From: Chitinophaga hostae
GTDB taxonomy: Bacteria; Bacteroidota; Bacteroidia; Chitinophagales; Chitinophagaceae
Length of the DNA stretch: 64,000 bases
Assembly (NCBI RefSeq): GCF_018224885.1
Contig: NZ_JAGTXB010000006.1
Location: forward strand, 427,381-491,380
Direction: 5' to 3'
Part shown: positions 17,014 through 25,943 of the stretch, in pieces
Position numbering within the stretch: the first letter of the stretch is position 1
Layout of the letters: each line of letters begins with the position of its first letter
Notes under the pieces: model-generated
What the model was told of the DNA's origin: nothing
What the model saw: the letters and a program-made list of their open reading frames with translations, nothing else
The model's database searches: none
Position numbers and translations under genes: made by a program

Positions 17014-18921
17014 TTGAGCACGCCCGTAGCCATATTACAACAATACTGGGGATACGACCAGTTTCGGCCATTACAGGAAGATATTGTAAACTCGATACTG
17101 GCAGGACAAGACACACTGGCGCTGTTGCCAACAGGTGGCGGCAAGTCCATTTGTTTCCAGGTACCTGCCATGATGAAACCTGGCTTATGCCTGGTGATCA
17201 CCCCCCTTATTGCATTGATGAAAGACCAGGTGGCCAACCTCAGGAAAAGAGGGATCAGCGCTTATTCTATCTATTCAGGAATGCAGTATAAAGAAGTGGA
17301 AAGAGTGCTGGAAGCCGCCCGCCGCGGTGGATGCCGTTTTTTGTACGTATCTCCTGAAAGACTTCAAAGCAAACTTTTTCAAACCTATTGTGATGGCTTA
17401 CCGGTAAACCTGATAGCGGTAGATGAAGCGCATTGTATTTCCCAATGGGGATATGATTTTCGTCCCGCCTACCTGCAGATCGCTGATATACGCAGTTTCT
17501 TCCCGGCCGCGCCGGTGCTGGCACTTACCGCATCTGCCACGCCAAAGGTACAAACGGACATCTGCGATAAACTGCTGATGAAAGATGCCCGCGTATTTAC
17601 AAAAAGCTTTGCGCGTGCAAATCTTTCTTACAGCGTGCTGGAAGAAGCAACAAAAATTGATAAGGTAAAACATATACTCGATCGTGTGCCCGGCTCAGGA
17701 ATTGTGTATTGCCGCAACCGCAAAAGAACTAAGGAAATAGCTTCCCTGCTTGAGTTACAGGGTATTCCGGCCAGCTACTATCATGCGGGTTTGCCACAAG
17801 CAGAAAGAGCAGCCAGGCAGGAAGCTTGGATCAATAACGATACGCGTATCATGATATGTACCAATGCTTTTGGCATGGGAATCGACAAGCCGGATGTACG
17901 CATCGTAGTGCATTACGACATGCCTGATAGCCTGGAAGCTTATTACCAGGAAGCCGGAAGAGCTGGCCGCGACGAACAGAAAGCATACGCCGTATTGCTG
18001 TATAACGAAGAGGAACTAACGGAGATGCGGGAACGTATTGACCTGCAGTTTCCTACCCTGGAGCAGATCCGGGAAGTTTACCAGGCGATCGTTAACTATC
18101 TGCAGGTACCCGTAGGCAGTGCAGAAGGCATGTACTTTGATTTTGATATCAACGATTTTGCCCGCACTTTCCAGCTGAACCTCACCATCAGTTACAGCGC
18201 CATAAAGCTGCTGGAACAGGAAGGCATATTGCAACTGAGCGAAAGCGTGTTCCTGCCTTCCCGGGCGGAATTTGTTACCAATAAAGATTCCCTTTATGAG
18301 TTTGAAAGTGCGTATCCCGCACTGGAAGAAATCATCAAAACATTGCTGCGCACCTACGAAGGGATTTTTGATAACGCCGTTCCGATATACGAGCGACAAA
18401 TAGGCCGTATCATGCTCATGGAAGATGATGATATTGCCGCGCAGCTGCAGCAACTGCACCATTATGGTATCCTGCACTATCAGCCCCGGCGCGATGAGCC
18501 GCAGTTATGCTTTCTGCAGGAACGGGTGTCTGCCCAGCTGCTGCGCATTAACATGGCAAGGGTGGAGGTGCGTAAAAAAGTATATGCCGACAGACTGGAA
18601 GCTATGTTTGCGTATGTGCGTAACCGTGATATATGCCGTACACAGCAAATAGTGGCCTATTTCGGAGAAAAAGACATCCACAATTGCGGGGTGTGTGATA
18701 CCTGTTTAAAAAAGAAAGCACAACCTATGGATGCGGCTTCCTTTAAACGTATATCCGATACAGTTATATCGCTGCTGAAGGAAGCACCTTTGCTGTTTAA
18801 TTTGCTGCAAACAAAAATGCCGGATGTAAAACGTAGCGACCTGATGGAAGTATTACAGTTTCTGAATGAAGAAGGGCTGGTAATGCGTGATGACGCTGGC
18901 CGGCTGGCCTGTTCCGGATAA
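17014..18921 (+). CDS. recQ: ATP-dependent DNA helicase RecQ
   Basis: A 635-residue superfamily 2 helicase for recombination and repair. Walker A is LLPTGGGKS (residues 38-46), the DEAH box begins at D137 in VDEAHCISQWGYDFRP, and motif VI is QEAGRAGRD. The RQC region has zinc ligands in CRTQQIVAYFGE...CGVCDTC. No HRDC domain is evident at the C terminus, so it is the shorter RecQ type. It starts with TTG at 17014, giving MSTPVAILQQYWGY, which aligns with the family N terminus. TATCTTCG at 16986-16993 could be a -7 box. Confidence 0.93.
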   Translation: MSTPVAILQQYWGYDQFRPLQEDIVNSILAGQDTLALLPTGGGKSICFQVPAMMKPGLCLVITPLIALMKDQVANLRKRGISAYSIYSGMQYKEVERVLEAARRGGCRFLYVSPERLQSKLFQTYCDGLPVNLIAVDEAHCISQWGYDFRPAYLQIADIRSFFPAAPVLALTASATPKVQTDICDKLLMKDARVFTKSFARANLSYSVLEEATKIDKVKHILDRVPGSGIVYCRNRKRTKEIASLLELQGIPASYYHAGLPQAERAARQEAWINNDTRIMICTNAFGMGIDKPDVRIVVHYDMPDSLEAYYQEAGRAGRDEQKAYAVLLYNEEELTEMRERIDLQFPTLEQIREVYQAIVNYLQVPVGSAEGMYFDFDINDFARTFQLNLTISYSAIKLLEQEGILQLSESVFLPSRAEFVTNKDSLYEFESAYPALEEIIKTLLRTYEGIFDNAVPIYERQIGRIMLMEDDDIAAQLQQLHHYGILHYQPRRDEPQLCFLQERVSAQLLRINMARVEVRKKVYADRLEAMFAYVRNRDICRTQQIVAYFGEKDIHNCGVCDTCLKKKAQPMDAASFKRISDTVISLLKEAPLLFNLLQTKMPDVKRSDLMEVLQFLNEEGLVMRDDAGRLACSG

Positions 18922-18928
18922 TGGTTTT

Positions 18929-19001
18929 CCCGGGATCAGCCTAATTTTATATGATTTCAGGATTTTTTTCGGGAAATCATATAAATCAGGCTGATCCCGG
19001 G
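18929..19001. repeat. Inverted repeat, GATT-rich family, element B
   Basis: A hairpin between the convergent recQ and oxidoreductase genes. The outer arms CCCGGGATCAG and CTGATCCCGGG are perfect and the inner arms ATATGATTTC/GAAATCATAT also pair. The loop holds AGGATTTTTTTCG, shared with element A near 16.8 kb. It probably ends transcription from both sides. Confidence 0.8.
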
Positions 19002-19005
19002 CAGA

Positions 19006-20052
19006 CTATAATTGAACTACTTTTCCTTCCTTGCTGCTCTCAAAAGCGGCTTCTATCACCCTGATCACTTTAATGGCATCCTGCGGAGGCACCGGGTTAG
19101 CAGCTTTATTCACCAGCGCTTCATAGATGCCCTGGTAATAATCCATATAGTTGCCATGGCCACCAGGAACGAATTGTTTTACCACTTTGCCATCTGTTTC
19201 GGTATGTAATAACCCCCATTCGTGCGGCGCTTCAGCCCCCCAATCAGGGCTATTCGGAAAAAGACCTCTTTGTAGTTGTGCTTCCTGGATATCTGATTTT
19301 GTTTTGATAAAAGAACCGATGCGGCCATGCAGCTGATAAGCCGGCAAGGCTTCACGTACCAGGTAATTGCATTTAACACGGGCACGGAGGTGATCGTAGT
19401 AAAGCACCAGTTCAAAGTAATCATCTACCAAAGAATCACGACGGATGATACGAATATCGGCAAATACAGCCTTAGGCATACCAAACAGGGTGATCGCCTG
19501 ATCTATCAGGTGGGAGCCAAGATCGTACAATGCGCCGGTTCCGGGGCCACCCACTTCCTTATGCTTTTTATAACTCAGTTCTTCCTTGAAACGGTCATAA
19601 TGTATTTCCGCTTCCAGGACCTCGCCGAGCTGACCGGATTGCAGTACCTGTTTTACCACTTTATAGTCGCTGTCGTAGCGACGGTTATGATATACACTGA
19701 GCAGTAATCCTTTTTCCGCCGCCAGCGCCGCGAGGATTTCTCCTTCTTTGGCATGCACCGTAAAGGGCTTTTCCACTATCACATTTTTCCCTGCTTCCAG
19801 GGCTGCTTTTACGTAATCGAAGTGGGTATAGTTGGGTGTGTTCACCACAATCAGCTCCAGGTCTTTATCCGCCAGCATGTCCTCTACACTCGTATATACT
19901 TTAACGTTAGGATAGCGTTCCTGTGCCAGATGCTTGCTTCTTTCTACAACCGCTGTAAATTCAAATCCCGGGTTTACGTGCAGGAACGGGGCATGAAAGA
20001 TCTGCCCGGACATGCCGTACGAGCATACGCCCGTTTTAATAATTCTACTCAT
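19006..20052 (-). CDS. Gfo/Idh/MocA family NAD(P)-dependent oxidoreductase
   Basis: A 348-residue protein with an N-terminal Rossmann domain (GVCSYGMSGQIFHAPFL, then VVNTPNYTHFDYVKAALEAGK and the EKP motif VIVEKPF) and a C-terminal alpha/beta substrate domain with GGPGTGALYDLGSHLIDQA. The glycine loop reads YGMSGQIFHAPF, as in the YdgJ/YvaA-type branch. Members oxidise sugars or inositols using NAD(P). No operon partner helps to fix the substrate. Confidence 0.88.
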   Translation of the reverse strand: MSRIIKTGVCSYGMSGQIFHAPFLHVNPGFEFTAVVERSKHLAQERYPNVKVYTSVEDMLADKDLELIVVNTPNYTHFDYVKAALEAGKNVIVEKPFTVHAKEGEILAALAAEKGLLLSVYHNRRYDSDYKVVKQVLQSGQLGEVLEAEIHYDRFKEELSYKKHKEVGGPGTGALYDLGSHLIDQAITLFGMPKAVFADIRIIRRDSLVDDYFELVLYYDHLRARVKCNYLVREALPAYQLHGRIGSFIKTKSDIQEAQLQRGLFPNSPDWGAEAPHEWGLLHTETDGKVVKQFVPGGHGNYMDYYQGIYEALVNKAANPVPPQDAIKVIRVIEAAFESSKEGKVVQL

Positions 20053-20103
20053 ATTCTTTATATGTTGATGTAAGCTGGCAGCGGAAAGCTGCCGTTTGCA
20101 TAA

Positions 20104-21657
20104 TTAAAACCAGCTTTTACTTTTACTGCTGCGACCGCCCAATCCGAGTGCGCCGAGCAAACTGCGTGTAATAACGCTGGCGGCTGTACGCCCAACCTGG
20201 CGGGCTGCCGAACTGTCCATTACCTGTTCCAGGAAGCCTTTTTCTTCCTTTTGTTTTCCACCCGCTTTCGCTGCCGGCGCTGCCGCCGCGGTCTTATCTG
20301 CGGCTTCCTGCAGTTTGGCCGTTAGTATTTCGTAAGCGCTTTCGCTGTCAATTTCCTGGCTGTATTTTTTTACCAGCTTGGAGTTATTAACCAGTGCATC
20401 GATTTCGTCGCTTGTTAATACATCCATGCGGGATCTTGGAGATACCAGCATGGTAGCGGCGAGCGGCGTAGGTACGCCCTTCTCGTCAAGACAGGTGATT
20501 AATGCTTCACCTATACCTATCTGGGTAATCAGTTCATCTGTTTTATAGAAATCTGATAAAGGATAGTTCTCTGCGGTTTGTTTGATGGTTTTGCGGTCAT
20601 TGGCAGTAAAGGCACGCAGGGCATGCTGTACTTTCAATCCCAGCTGTCCGAGTACAGAAGGCGGTACATCCATTGGATTCTGTGTACAGAAGAAAATACC
20701 TACGCCTTTGGAACGGATCAGCTTTATGATGGTATCGATTTGTTTAAGCAACGCATCGCTGGCTTCGTTAAAGATCAGGTGAGCCTCATCAATAAACATT
20801 ACCAGCTTTGGTTTGTCAAGATCGCCTTCTTCCGGTAGGGTGGCATACAATTCTGCCAGCAGGCTGAGCATAAAGGTGGAAAACAGTTTCGGACGATCCT
20901 GTATATCATTTACACGCAGTATGGAAATGATCCCACGGCCATCGTCACTCACGCGCATGAGGTCATCTACTTCAAATGACTTCTCTCCAAAAAATAATGC
21001 AGCGCCCTGTTGTTCCAGTTCTATCACTTTACGCAGCACAGTGCCGGTAGAGGTAGTGGATATTTTGCCGTAGTCCTTCTCCAGGTCAGCTTTTCCTTCA
21101 TCGCCGGCAAATTGCAATACCTTCTTGAAGTCTTTTAAATCCAGTAAGGGTAATTTATTATCGTCGCAGTATTTGAAAAGCATTGCTACCAGGCCCGCCT
21201 GGGTATCATTTAGTTCCAGGATCTTGGAGAGGAGGATAGGTCCGAACTCACTAACGGTAGCGCGTAAACGTACGCCCTTTTCCTGGCTGAGCGATAACAG
21301 CTCAGACGGATAGGCGGCAGGGCTCCAGGTGCCGCCTATTTTCTGGTATCTTTCTGTGATCTTGGGATTGGCAGTGCCGGCTGCAGCAATGCCGCTCAGA
21401 TCTCCTTTGATGTCCATCAGTAACACCGGTACGCTGGCATCGCTCAGGCCTTCGGCAATCACTTGCAGGGTTTTGGTTTTACCGGTACCGGTGGCGCCGG
21501 CAATCAAGCCGTGACGGTTAAGGGTTTTAAGGGGGAGGAATACATCTGCGCCTGCTACTACTTCTCCGTTCAGCATGGCACAGCCGAGTTTGAAATGCTC
21601 GCCTTTAAATGTATAGCCGCTTTTGATATAATCCAGAAATGCATCCTGATTGGCCAT
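20104..21657 (-). CDS. HerA-like ATPase (DUF853, YjgR type)
   Basis: A 517-residue HerA/FtsK-superfamily ATPase. Walker A is GATGTGKTKTLQ (about residues 54-65), Walker B is VMFIDEAH, and the downstream arginine-finger region is SKGVGIFFCTQNPMDVP. The C terminus has a low-complexity Ala/Lys stretch and a Gly/Ser-rich tail. This is the stand-alone YjgR/DUF853 type, whose role is not well established. No NurA nuclease is nearby, so it is not the archaeal-type HerA-NurA pair. Confidence 0.88.
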   Translation of the reverse strand: MANQDAFLDYIKSGYTFKGEHFKLGCAMLNGEVVAGADVFLPLKTLNRHGLIAGATGTGKTKTLQVIAEGLSDASVPVLLMDIKGDLSGIAAAGTANPKITERYQKIGGTWSPAAYPSELLSLSQEKGVRLRATVSEFGPILLSKILELNDTQAGLVAMLFKYCDDNKLPLLDLKDFKKVLQFAGDEGKADLEKDYGKISTTSTGTVLRKVIELEQQGAALFFGEKSFEVDDLMRVSDDGRGIISILRVNDIQDRPKLFSTFMLSLLAELYATLPEEGDLDKPKLVMFIDEAHLIFNEASDALLKQIDTIIKLIRSKGVGIFFCTQNPMDVPPSVLGQLGLKVQHALRAFTANDRKTIKQTAENYPLSDFYKTDELITQIGIGEALITCLDEKGVPTPLAATMLVSPRSRMDVLTSDEIDALVNNSKLVKKYSQEIDSESAYEILTAKLQEAADKTAAAAPAAKAGGKQKEEKGFLEQVMDSSAARQVGRTAASVITRSLLGALGLGGRSSKSKSWF

Positions 21658-21751
21658 GACGTATTTTTTTTTATGAAGATAATAAAAAGCACCAACCGGT
21701 TGGAATTCAAATTGCTAACCTTGCTTTAAATCCTGTTTTGTTGATTTTATT

Positions 21752-21787
21752 TATCGATAATCGATATATTTATTTTGATTTTCGATA
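21752..21787. promoter_or_regulatory. Possible operator of the DUF2975/HTH module (first copy)
   Basis: A very AT-rich stretch with repeated ATCGATA words: TATCGATAATCGATA is a perfect inverted repeat around its centre, and a third copy (TTCGATAAA) follows at 21781. It lies ~30 bases before the first gene of the module. The HTH protein encoded two genes on would be the natural ligand. This is inference from position and symmetry. Confidence 0.4.
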
Positions 21788-21817
21788 AAAAAAATGGAGA
21801 TTTGAGTTAACAATTCA

Positions 21818-22195
21818 ATGATTATGAATATATCTTCCATTGGAATCATGGTAATGGCCCCCTATATTATCATAGGTGTTCTATGTCTGCTCATAGCTAT
21901 TGATCTATATAAACTGGTGCTTAGTACCAGGGGGGATGAGGTTATTTCCCGCGAAAATTTAGCAAGAGTAAAGCGTATACAATATATTTTTCTTGCCGTG
22001 TTGCTCATCAAGGCTGGAATGTTACTCATAATGACGACCATCTTTGTCCGTTCCGTTATGGCTATCCTGATGCAGTTGGTGGGTATTGTAGCCTCTTCCT
22101 GGGAGCTGTTCGCCGGAATGCTTATTATTTATATACTGGCAAAGGTTTTCGAAAGAGCCGTAAATTTGAAGGAAGAACAAGCCCTGACTATTTAA
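21818..22195 (+). CDS. Small DUF2975-like membrane protein
   Basis: A 125-residue protein with about three to four membrane segments (residues 10-27, 50-72, 80-95 and 100-118), ending in FERAVNLKEEQALTI. This tail matches the end of the larger DUF2975-like protein at 41842-42807 (FNKGLLLQHEQDLTV). It is followed after 8 bases by a small HTH gene, the arrangement of the Bacillus YoaS/YozG pair. The role is unknown; the pair is probably a membrane-linked regulator. Confidence 0.7.
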   Translation: MIMNISSIGIMVMAPYIIIGVLCLLIAIDLYKLVLSTRGDEVISRENLARVKRIQYIFLAVLLIKAGMLLIMTTIFVRSVMAILMQLVGIVASSWELFAGMLIIYILAKVFERAVNLKEEQALTI

Positions 22196-22203
22196 AACAA
22201 ACT

Positions 22204-22407
22204 ATGGCAATAATCGTAAATCTGGATGTGATGTTGGCAAAAAGAAAGATGTCGCTTACAGAATTAAGTGCGCAGGTAGGCATTACGATGGCGAACCTGA
22301 GCATCCTTAAAAGTGGTAAGGCAAAGGCAGTCCGCTTTTCCACCCTGGAAGAAATCTGCAAAGTGCTGCAATGCCAGCCCGGCGACATCCTGGAATACAG
22401 GGATTAG
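22204..22407 (+). CDS. YozG-like XRE-family HTH regulator
   Basis: A 67-residue single-domain helix-turn-helix protein. MSLTELSAQVGITMANLSIL is the HTH, followed by KSGKAKAVRFSTLEEICK and the conserved QPGDILEY ending. It starts 8 bases after the DUF2975-like gene, so the two are surely co-expressed. The second copy at 41602-41832 is nearly identical along its length, which shows the module is duplicated in this window. Confidence 0.88.
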   Translation: MAIIVNLDVMLAKRKMSLTELSAQVGITMANLSILKSGKAKAVRFSTLEEICKVLQCQPGDILEYRD

Positions 22408-22409
22408 CA

Positions 22410-22534
22410 AAGCGAAAAAAGCATAGAGGTAAAAGCGAAAAGCTATTGGTATGAATGCTTAAGGCGGAAATTGTATCCGCTTTCATCATCCGTACCAATA
22501 GCTTTTCGCTTTTACCTTTATGTTTTTCGCGCTT
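22410..22534. repeat. Heptad-arm hairpin (HAH) element 3
   Basis: A hairpin between the convergent HTH and GroES-like genes. The left arm includes AAGCATA, GAGGTAA, AAGCGAA, AAGCTATTGGTA in 7-bp steps; the right arm (TACCAATAGCTTTTCGCTTT onward) is its complement with a few mismatches. A second small stem (GCGGAAATTGTATCCGC) forms the tip. It starts right after one stop codon and ends at the other. Confidence 0.8.
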
Positions 22535-22915
22535 CTACAGATCCTCTTCTCTTTCCAGCATCAAAATAGCCCCTTGCGGCACTATATAATAGCTTTCCTC
22601 TCCATATACAACCTCAGTAGACCCACTGAGCAGGAAAATGGCCAGATCGCCTTCTTTTACCTGTAGTGGAATATATTTTACCTTCTCTTCTTCCGGTTTC
22701 CACGCCTCGTCATTATCGGCCGGTATAGGTATTGCATAACCTGGCCCTGTTTTAATAACATAACCGCGCTGTACCTTTTCCCTTTCCTGTACTCCGGGAG
22801 GGAGGTATAATCCGCTGCTGGTGCGTTCGTGGGGAGTAGCTGGCTTAATAAGCACACGGTCGCCCACAACGATCAGTTTTTTCAATTTATTGTCTGTTGT
22901 TATGTGTATAGCCAT
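22535..22915 (-). CDS. GroES-like co-chaperone
   Basis: A 126-residue protein with a Cpn10 fold: VVGDRVLIKPATPHERTSSG, then VIKTGPGYA and KEGDLAIFLLSGSTEVVYG, and the end MLEREED. Classical GroES is ~95 residues and lies next to groEL; here there is no groEL and an insert of about 20 residues (PIPADNDEAWKPEEEKVKYI) follows the roof loop. It is probably a specialised paralogue of the main co-chaperonin. The ATG at 22915 was chosen over 22930. Confidence 0.8.
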   Translation of the reverse strand: MAIHITTDNKLKKLIVVGDRVLIKPATPHERTSSGLYLPPGVQEREKVQRGYVIKTGPGYAIPIPADNDEAWKPEEEKVKYIPLQVKEGDLAIFLLSGSTEVVYGEESYYIVPQGAILMLEREEDL

Positions 22916-22972
22916 ACCCTGTTCTATCAAATATAATGCAGCAGCATAAATCGTGACAGACTGACAGTGGTT

Positions 22973-23812
22973 TTACAGGTCGCGTAATGCAAAAATTTCA
23001 CCCGCCCGGATGCCTTTCTCTGTTTGTTGCAGTACACAGCATTCATTGACAGGGTCGTGTTCAAAAAACAGGACATACTGCTGCTCGGTAGCCTCCTGCA
23101 GAAAGCTCTTTTTCTCCTGTAGTGTTTTCAGCGGAAACATGTCATAGGCCATCACATAGGGAATTGGAATATGTCCTATGGAAGGCAGCAGATCCGCCAT
23201 ATAAATAATGGTTTTGTTTTTATAGTTGATCTGCGGCAGCATCATGGCATCAGTATGGCCATTGGCAAAACGGATGGAAATATTGTCGGCGAAAGCAACA
23301 CCTTCAAGGTGATCAACAAATTTAAGCTGACCACTTTCCTGTATAGGCAGAATATTTTCTTTAAGAAAAGACGCTTTTTCCCGGTCGTTGGGCTGGGTGG
23401 CCCATTTCCAGTGGTCTTCATTGCTCCAGTACACGGCATTTTTAAAGGCCGGTACCAGGGCGTCGCCCTGTCTGATAATACTGCCGCCGCAATGATCGAA
23501 GTGGAGATGTGTAAGAAATACGTCGGTGATATCATCCCGGTGAAAACCGTGCGCAGCCAGGGATTTATCCAAGGTAGCGTCCCCATGCGGCTGGTAATGA
23601 CTAAAGAATTTTGCGTCCTGCTTGTTACCGAGCCCGTTATCGATCAGTATAAGCCGGTTGCCATCTTCAATCAGCAGGCATCTCAGCGCCCAGGTACATA
23701 GATTATTTTCGTCGGCAGGATTTAATTTATTCCAGATGCTTTTGGGAACCACGCCAAACATGGCGCCGCCATCCAGTTTAAACAGACCCGTGTCTATGGT
23801 GTATAACTTCAT
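22973..23812 (-). CDS. MBL-fold metallo-hydrolase
   Basis: A 279-residue metallo-beta-lactamase-fold enzyme. The dinuclear zinc motif is HLHFDHCGG (near residue 110), with later ligands in FANGHTDAMM and FFEHDP. The arrangement, with the long HxHxDH insert and the GHT motif, resembles lactonase-like members of the family (AiiA/MlaB side). The substrate is unknown. A perfect 18-bp hairpin ends three bases before the start codon, which may affect its translation. Confidence 0.86.
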   Translation of the reverse strand: MKLYTIDTGLFKLDGGAMFGVVPKSIWNKLNPADENNLCTWALRCLLIEDGNRLILIDNGLGNKQDAKFFSHYQPHGDATLDKSLAAHGFHRDDITDVFLTHLHFDHCGGSIIRQGDALVPAFKNAVYWSNEDHWKWATQPNDREKASFLKENILPIQESGQLKFVDHLEGVAFADNISIRFANGHTDAMMLPQINYKNKTIIYMADLLPSIGHIPIPYVMAYDMFPLKTLQEKKSFLQEATEQQYVLFFEHDPVNECCVLQQTEKGIRAGEIFALRDL

Positions 23813-23815
23813 AAA

Positions 23816-23882
23816 GCTGTTATTTGAATATTTAGGAGCAGAAAGTTACCCAATTCCGCCCACCAAATATTCAAATAACAGC
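23816..23882 (-). repeat. Hairpin abutting the MBL hydrolase start codon
   Basis: Perfect 18-bp arms GCTGTTATTTGAATATTT and its complement around a ~31-base loop, between the MFS gene stop and the MBL hydrolase ATG. In the mRNA of the minus-strand pair the stem would end three bases before the start codon and cover the ribosome site. It could be a terminator of the upstream gene or a translation control element. Confidence 0.65.
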
Positions 23883-23891
23883 ATAATTAAA

Positions 23892-25169
23892 TTATTGTGC
23901 CAGCTGTTTTTGTTTACGCAAGGCAGAAATGATCCACATCAGCCCGATAACGAAAAACACGACCAGGGCCAGCACAGAGTTGCGCATATCTTCGGTGAGG
24001 TCATCTATATAAGCAAAGGAAAACATACCTATCACAATAGACAGTTTTTCAGTTACATCATAATAACTGAAGAAGGAAGTGGTATCGGGTGTTTCCGGCA
24101 TCAGCTTGGCATAGGTGGAACGGCTCAGGGACTGTATGCCTCCCATTACCAGTCCAACAGCAGTGGCCAGCAAATAAAAGTGCATGGCGGTTTGCATTTT
24201 ATAACCTGCTACACAAATGCCTATCCACAGCAATATAACGCCAATTAATACACGAAGATTACCAAAGCGGGTCGATAACCGGGCCATGCTCCAGGCGCCC
24301 GCAATGGCTACCACCTGGATAATCACCACGGTGATGATCAGCATCTGGGCTTCCAGGTGCAATACCTTGCTGCCAAAAATGGTGGCGGCCATCATCACAG
24401 TTTGCACCCCCATGCTATAAAAGAAGAAACCACGCAGGAATCTTTTTAATACCGGTAACTGTTTTACCTGTGCATATACTTTCCGCAATTCGGTAAATCC
24501 TTCGGTTAATGCGCCGCCGCTGTGTTTGGCTACTGTGCCGATGCTGTTGGGCAGGCGTGCGAAAGTGATCAGCGCAAACCCAAACCACCATATACCTACC
24601 AGCAAAAAGGTGATCCGTACAGGCAGGCTTTCATCCATGCCCAGTTTGGGCCCAAGCATCACCAGACCAAAACCCAGTATCTGCAGTAATACGCTGCCGA
24701 TGTATCCCATACTGAAACCACGGGCGCTGATGCGGTCCCTGTCTTCCGGTGCAGCAATTTCAGGCAGATAGGAATTGTAAAATACCAGTCCGCCGCAATA
24801 GCCAATGGTTGATAACATAAAACAAACCACACCCAGCAGGAGCCGGTCGCCGTTAAATAAAAAGAGCGCACTGCAGGAGAGTGAGCCCAGGATGGTAAAG
24901 AAGCGAAGGAAATTCTTTTTGTTTCCCCTGGTGTCCGCAATGGAAGAGAGGATAGGAGAGGAAATGGCTACCAGCAGGTAGGCGGCCGCCATCGTGTAAT
25001 TGTACAGGGCAGAATTAACAAAGTTCATTCCCAGGAAGGAAACATGTTCTTTGGTAACCGCTAAAAAATAGATAGGGAAAAAAGTAGTAGTGATAACGAG
25101 GTTGTACACCGAGTTGGCCCAGTCGTACATAGCCCAGCCATTAATCACTTTCTTACTGGCAGTCTTCAT
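23892..25169 (-). CDS. MFS transporter, UMF1 family
   Basis: A 425-residue transporter with about twelve membrane segments. The N terminus WAMYDWANSVYNLVITTTFF is the hallmark of the UMF1/Atg22-like family, and GGIQSLSRSTYAKLMPE is the conserved central loop. The substrate is not known for bacterial members. It lies upstream of the MBL hydrolase on the same strand. CGAAGATA at 25188-25195 (TATCTTCG on the coding strand) could be its -7 box. Confidence 0.88.
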   Translation of the reverse strand: MKTASKKVINGWAMYDWANSVYNLVITTTFFPIYFLAVTKEHVSFLGMNFVNSALYNYTMAAAYLLVAISSPILSSIADTRGNKKNFLRFFTILGSLSCSALFLFNGDRLLLGVVCFMLSTIGYCGGLVFYNSYLPEIAAPEDRDRISARGFSMGYIGSVLLQILGFGLVMLGPKLGMDESLPVRITFLLVGIWWFGFALITFARLPNSIGTVAKHSGGALTEGFTELRKVYAQVKQLPVLKRFLRGFFFYSMGVQTVMMAATIFGSKVLHLEAQMLIITVVIIQVVAIAGAWSMARLSTRFGNLRVLIGVILLWIGICVAGYKMQTAMHFYLLATAVGLVMGGIQSLSRSTYAKLMPETPDTTSFFSYYDVTEKLSIVIGMFSFAYIDDLTEDMRNSVLALVVFFVIGLMWIISALRKQKQLAQ

Positions 25170-25201
25170 ATAGCATTTAGCTTTTTACGAAGATAGTTTT
25201 T

Positions 25202-25325
25202 AGCAGGCAGAAAGCTGAAGGCATAAAGCAAAAAGCTACCAAACGAATAATTAATGCAGAATATTTATGTCCGCTTAGTTGATTCATTTTGGTAGCTTTT
25301 TGCTTTATGCCTTCAGCTTTCTGCT
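25202..25325. repeat. Heptad-arm hairpin (HAH) element 4
   Basis: Arms in 7-bp words: AGGCAGA, AAGCTGA, AGGCATA, AAGCAAA, AAGCTACCAAA, matched on the right by the reverse complement (TTTTGGTAGCTTTTTGCTTT onward). The loop is ~43 bases. It lies between the tandem ABC ATPase and MFS genes and ends one base before the ABC stop codon. The word AGGCATA also occurs in the element at 39030-39147. Confidence 0.85.
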
Positions 25326-25943
25326 CTATTTATAGTCCTGGATATGGATATGTTCTTTGCACATAAAATATTCCTGCTCATCATTGGAGCTGACAATGAT
25401 AAGGCGGTTGCGGCCATAGTCGTTGATGAGTTGCTGATACACGGCAACGCCGGCAGCATCGAGGTTCGTGCAGGGCTCATCCAGCAGGAGTACAGGCACA
25501 TCTGATAAGACGGCCAATGCCAGCTTGATGCGTTGTTTCATACCGGAGGAGAAGTTACGTAGTTGCTTGTTGGCGGCTTTTTCCAATCCCACCATTTGCA
25601 TGGCCATGGCAGGCGTAATACCCGGCAGCAGATTTTTGAACTGCTGATGGAATTGTATAATTTCAGTGAGGGTAAATTCTTCAATCAGTTCCAGGTAGGG
25701 AGCTGCGATGGCACAGTACCGGAAAAACGCATCGTGAGCGATGGGTTTTTCCGGTGTGCTATAGGTAACGGTGCCTTCATTGTGTTGAATGGCACCGCTG
25801 ATAACCTGTAATAATGTTGATTTCCCCGATCCGTTGGGGCCCAGTATGGCATAACGTTGTCCTTCACTAAAGGTGAGGGTTACACGACGGAAAATCCAGT
25901 CGTAGTTAAAACGCTTACCTGTCTGGTTAAGAGATATCGTCAT
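25326..25943 (-). CDS. ABC transporter ATP-binding protein without permease
   Basis: A 205-residue ABC ATPase. Walker A is GPNGSGKSTLL (about residues 37-47), the signature is FSSGMKQRIK, and Walker B is VLLLDEPCTNLD. The length and LDEPCTNLDAAG pattern fit the small CcmA-like group. No membrane partner is adjacent. Its start overlaps lpxA by 17 bases, so it is translationally coupled to the lipid A genes; the cargo may be envelope-related, but the sequence does not show which. Confidence 0.87.
   Translation of the reverse strand: MTISLNQTGKRFNYDWIFRRVTLTFSEGQRYAILGPNGSGKSTLLQVISGAIQHNEGTVTYSTPEKPIAHDAFFRYCAIAAPYLELIEEFTLTEIIQFHQQFKNLLPGITPAMAMQMVGLEKAANKQLRNFSSGMKQRIKLALAVLSDVPVLLLDEPCTNLDAAGVAVYQQLINDYGRNRLIIVSSNDEQEYFMCKEHIHIQDYK

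Noticed and set aside
20104..21657. HerA-like ATPase as part of an anti-phage defence system
   Set aside because: There is no NurA, Sir2, DUF4297 or other defence effector nearby; the sequence fits the stand-alone YjgR/DUF853 group.
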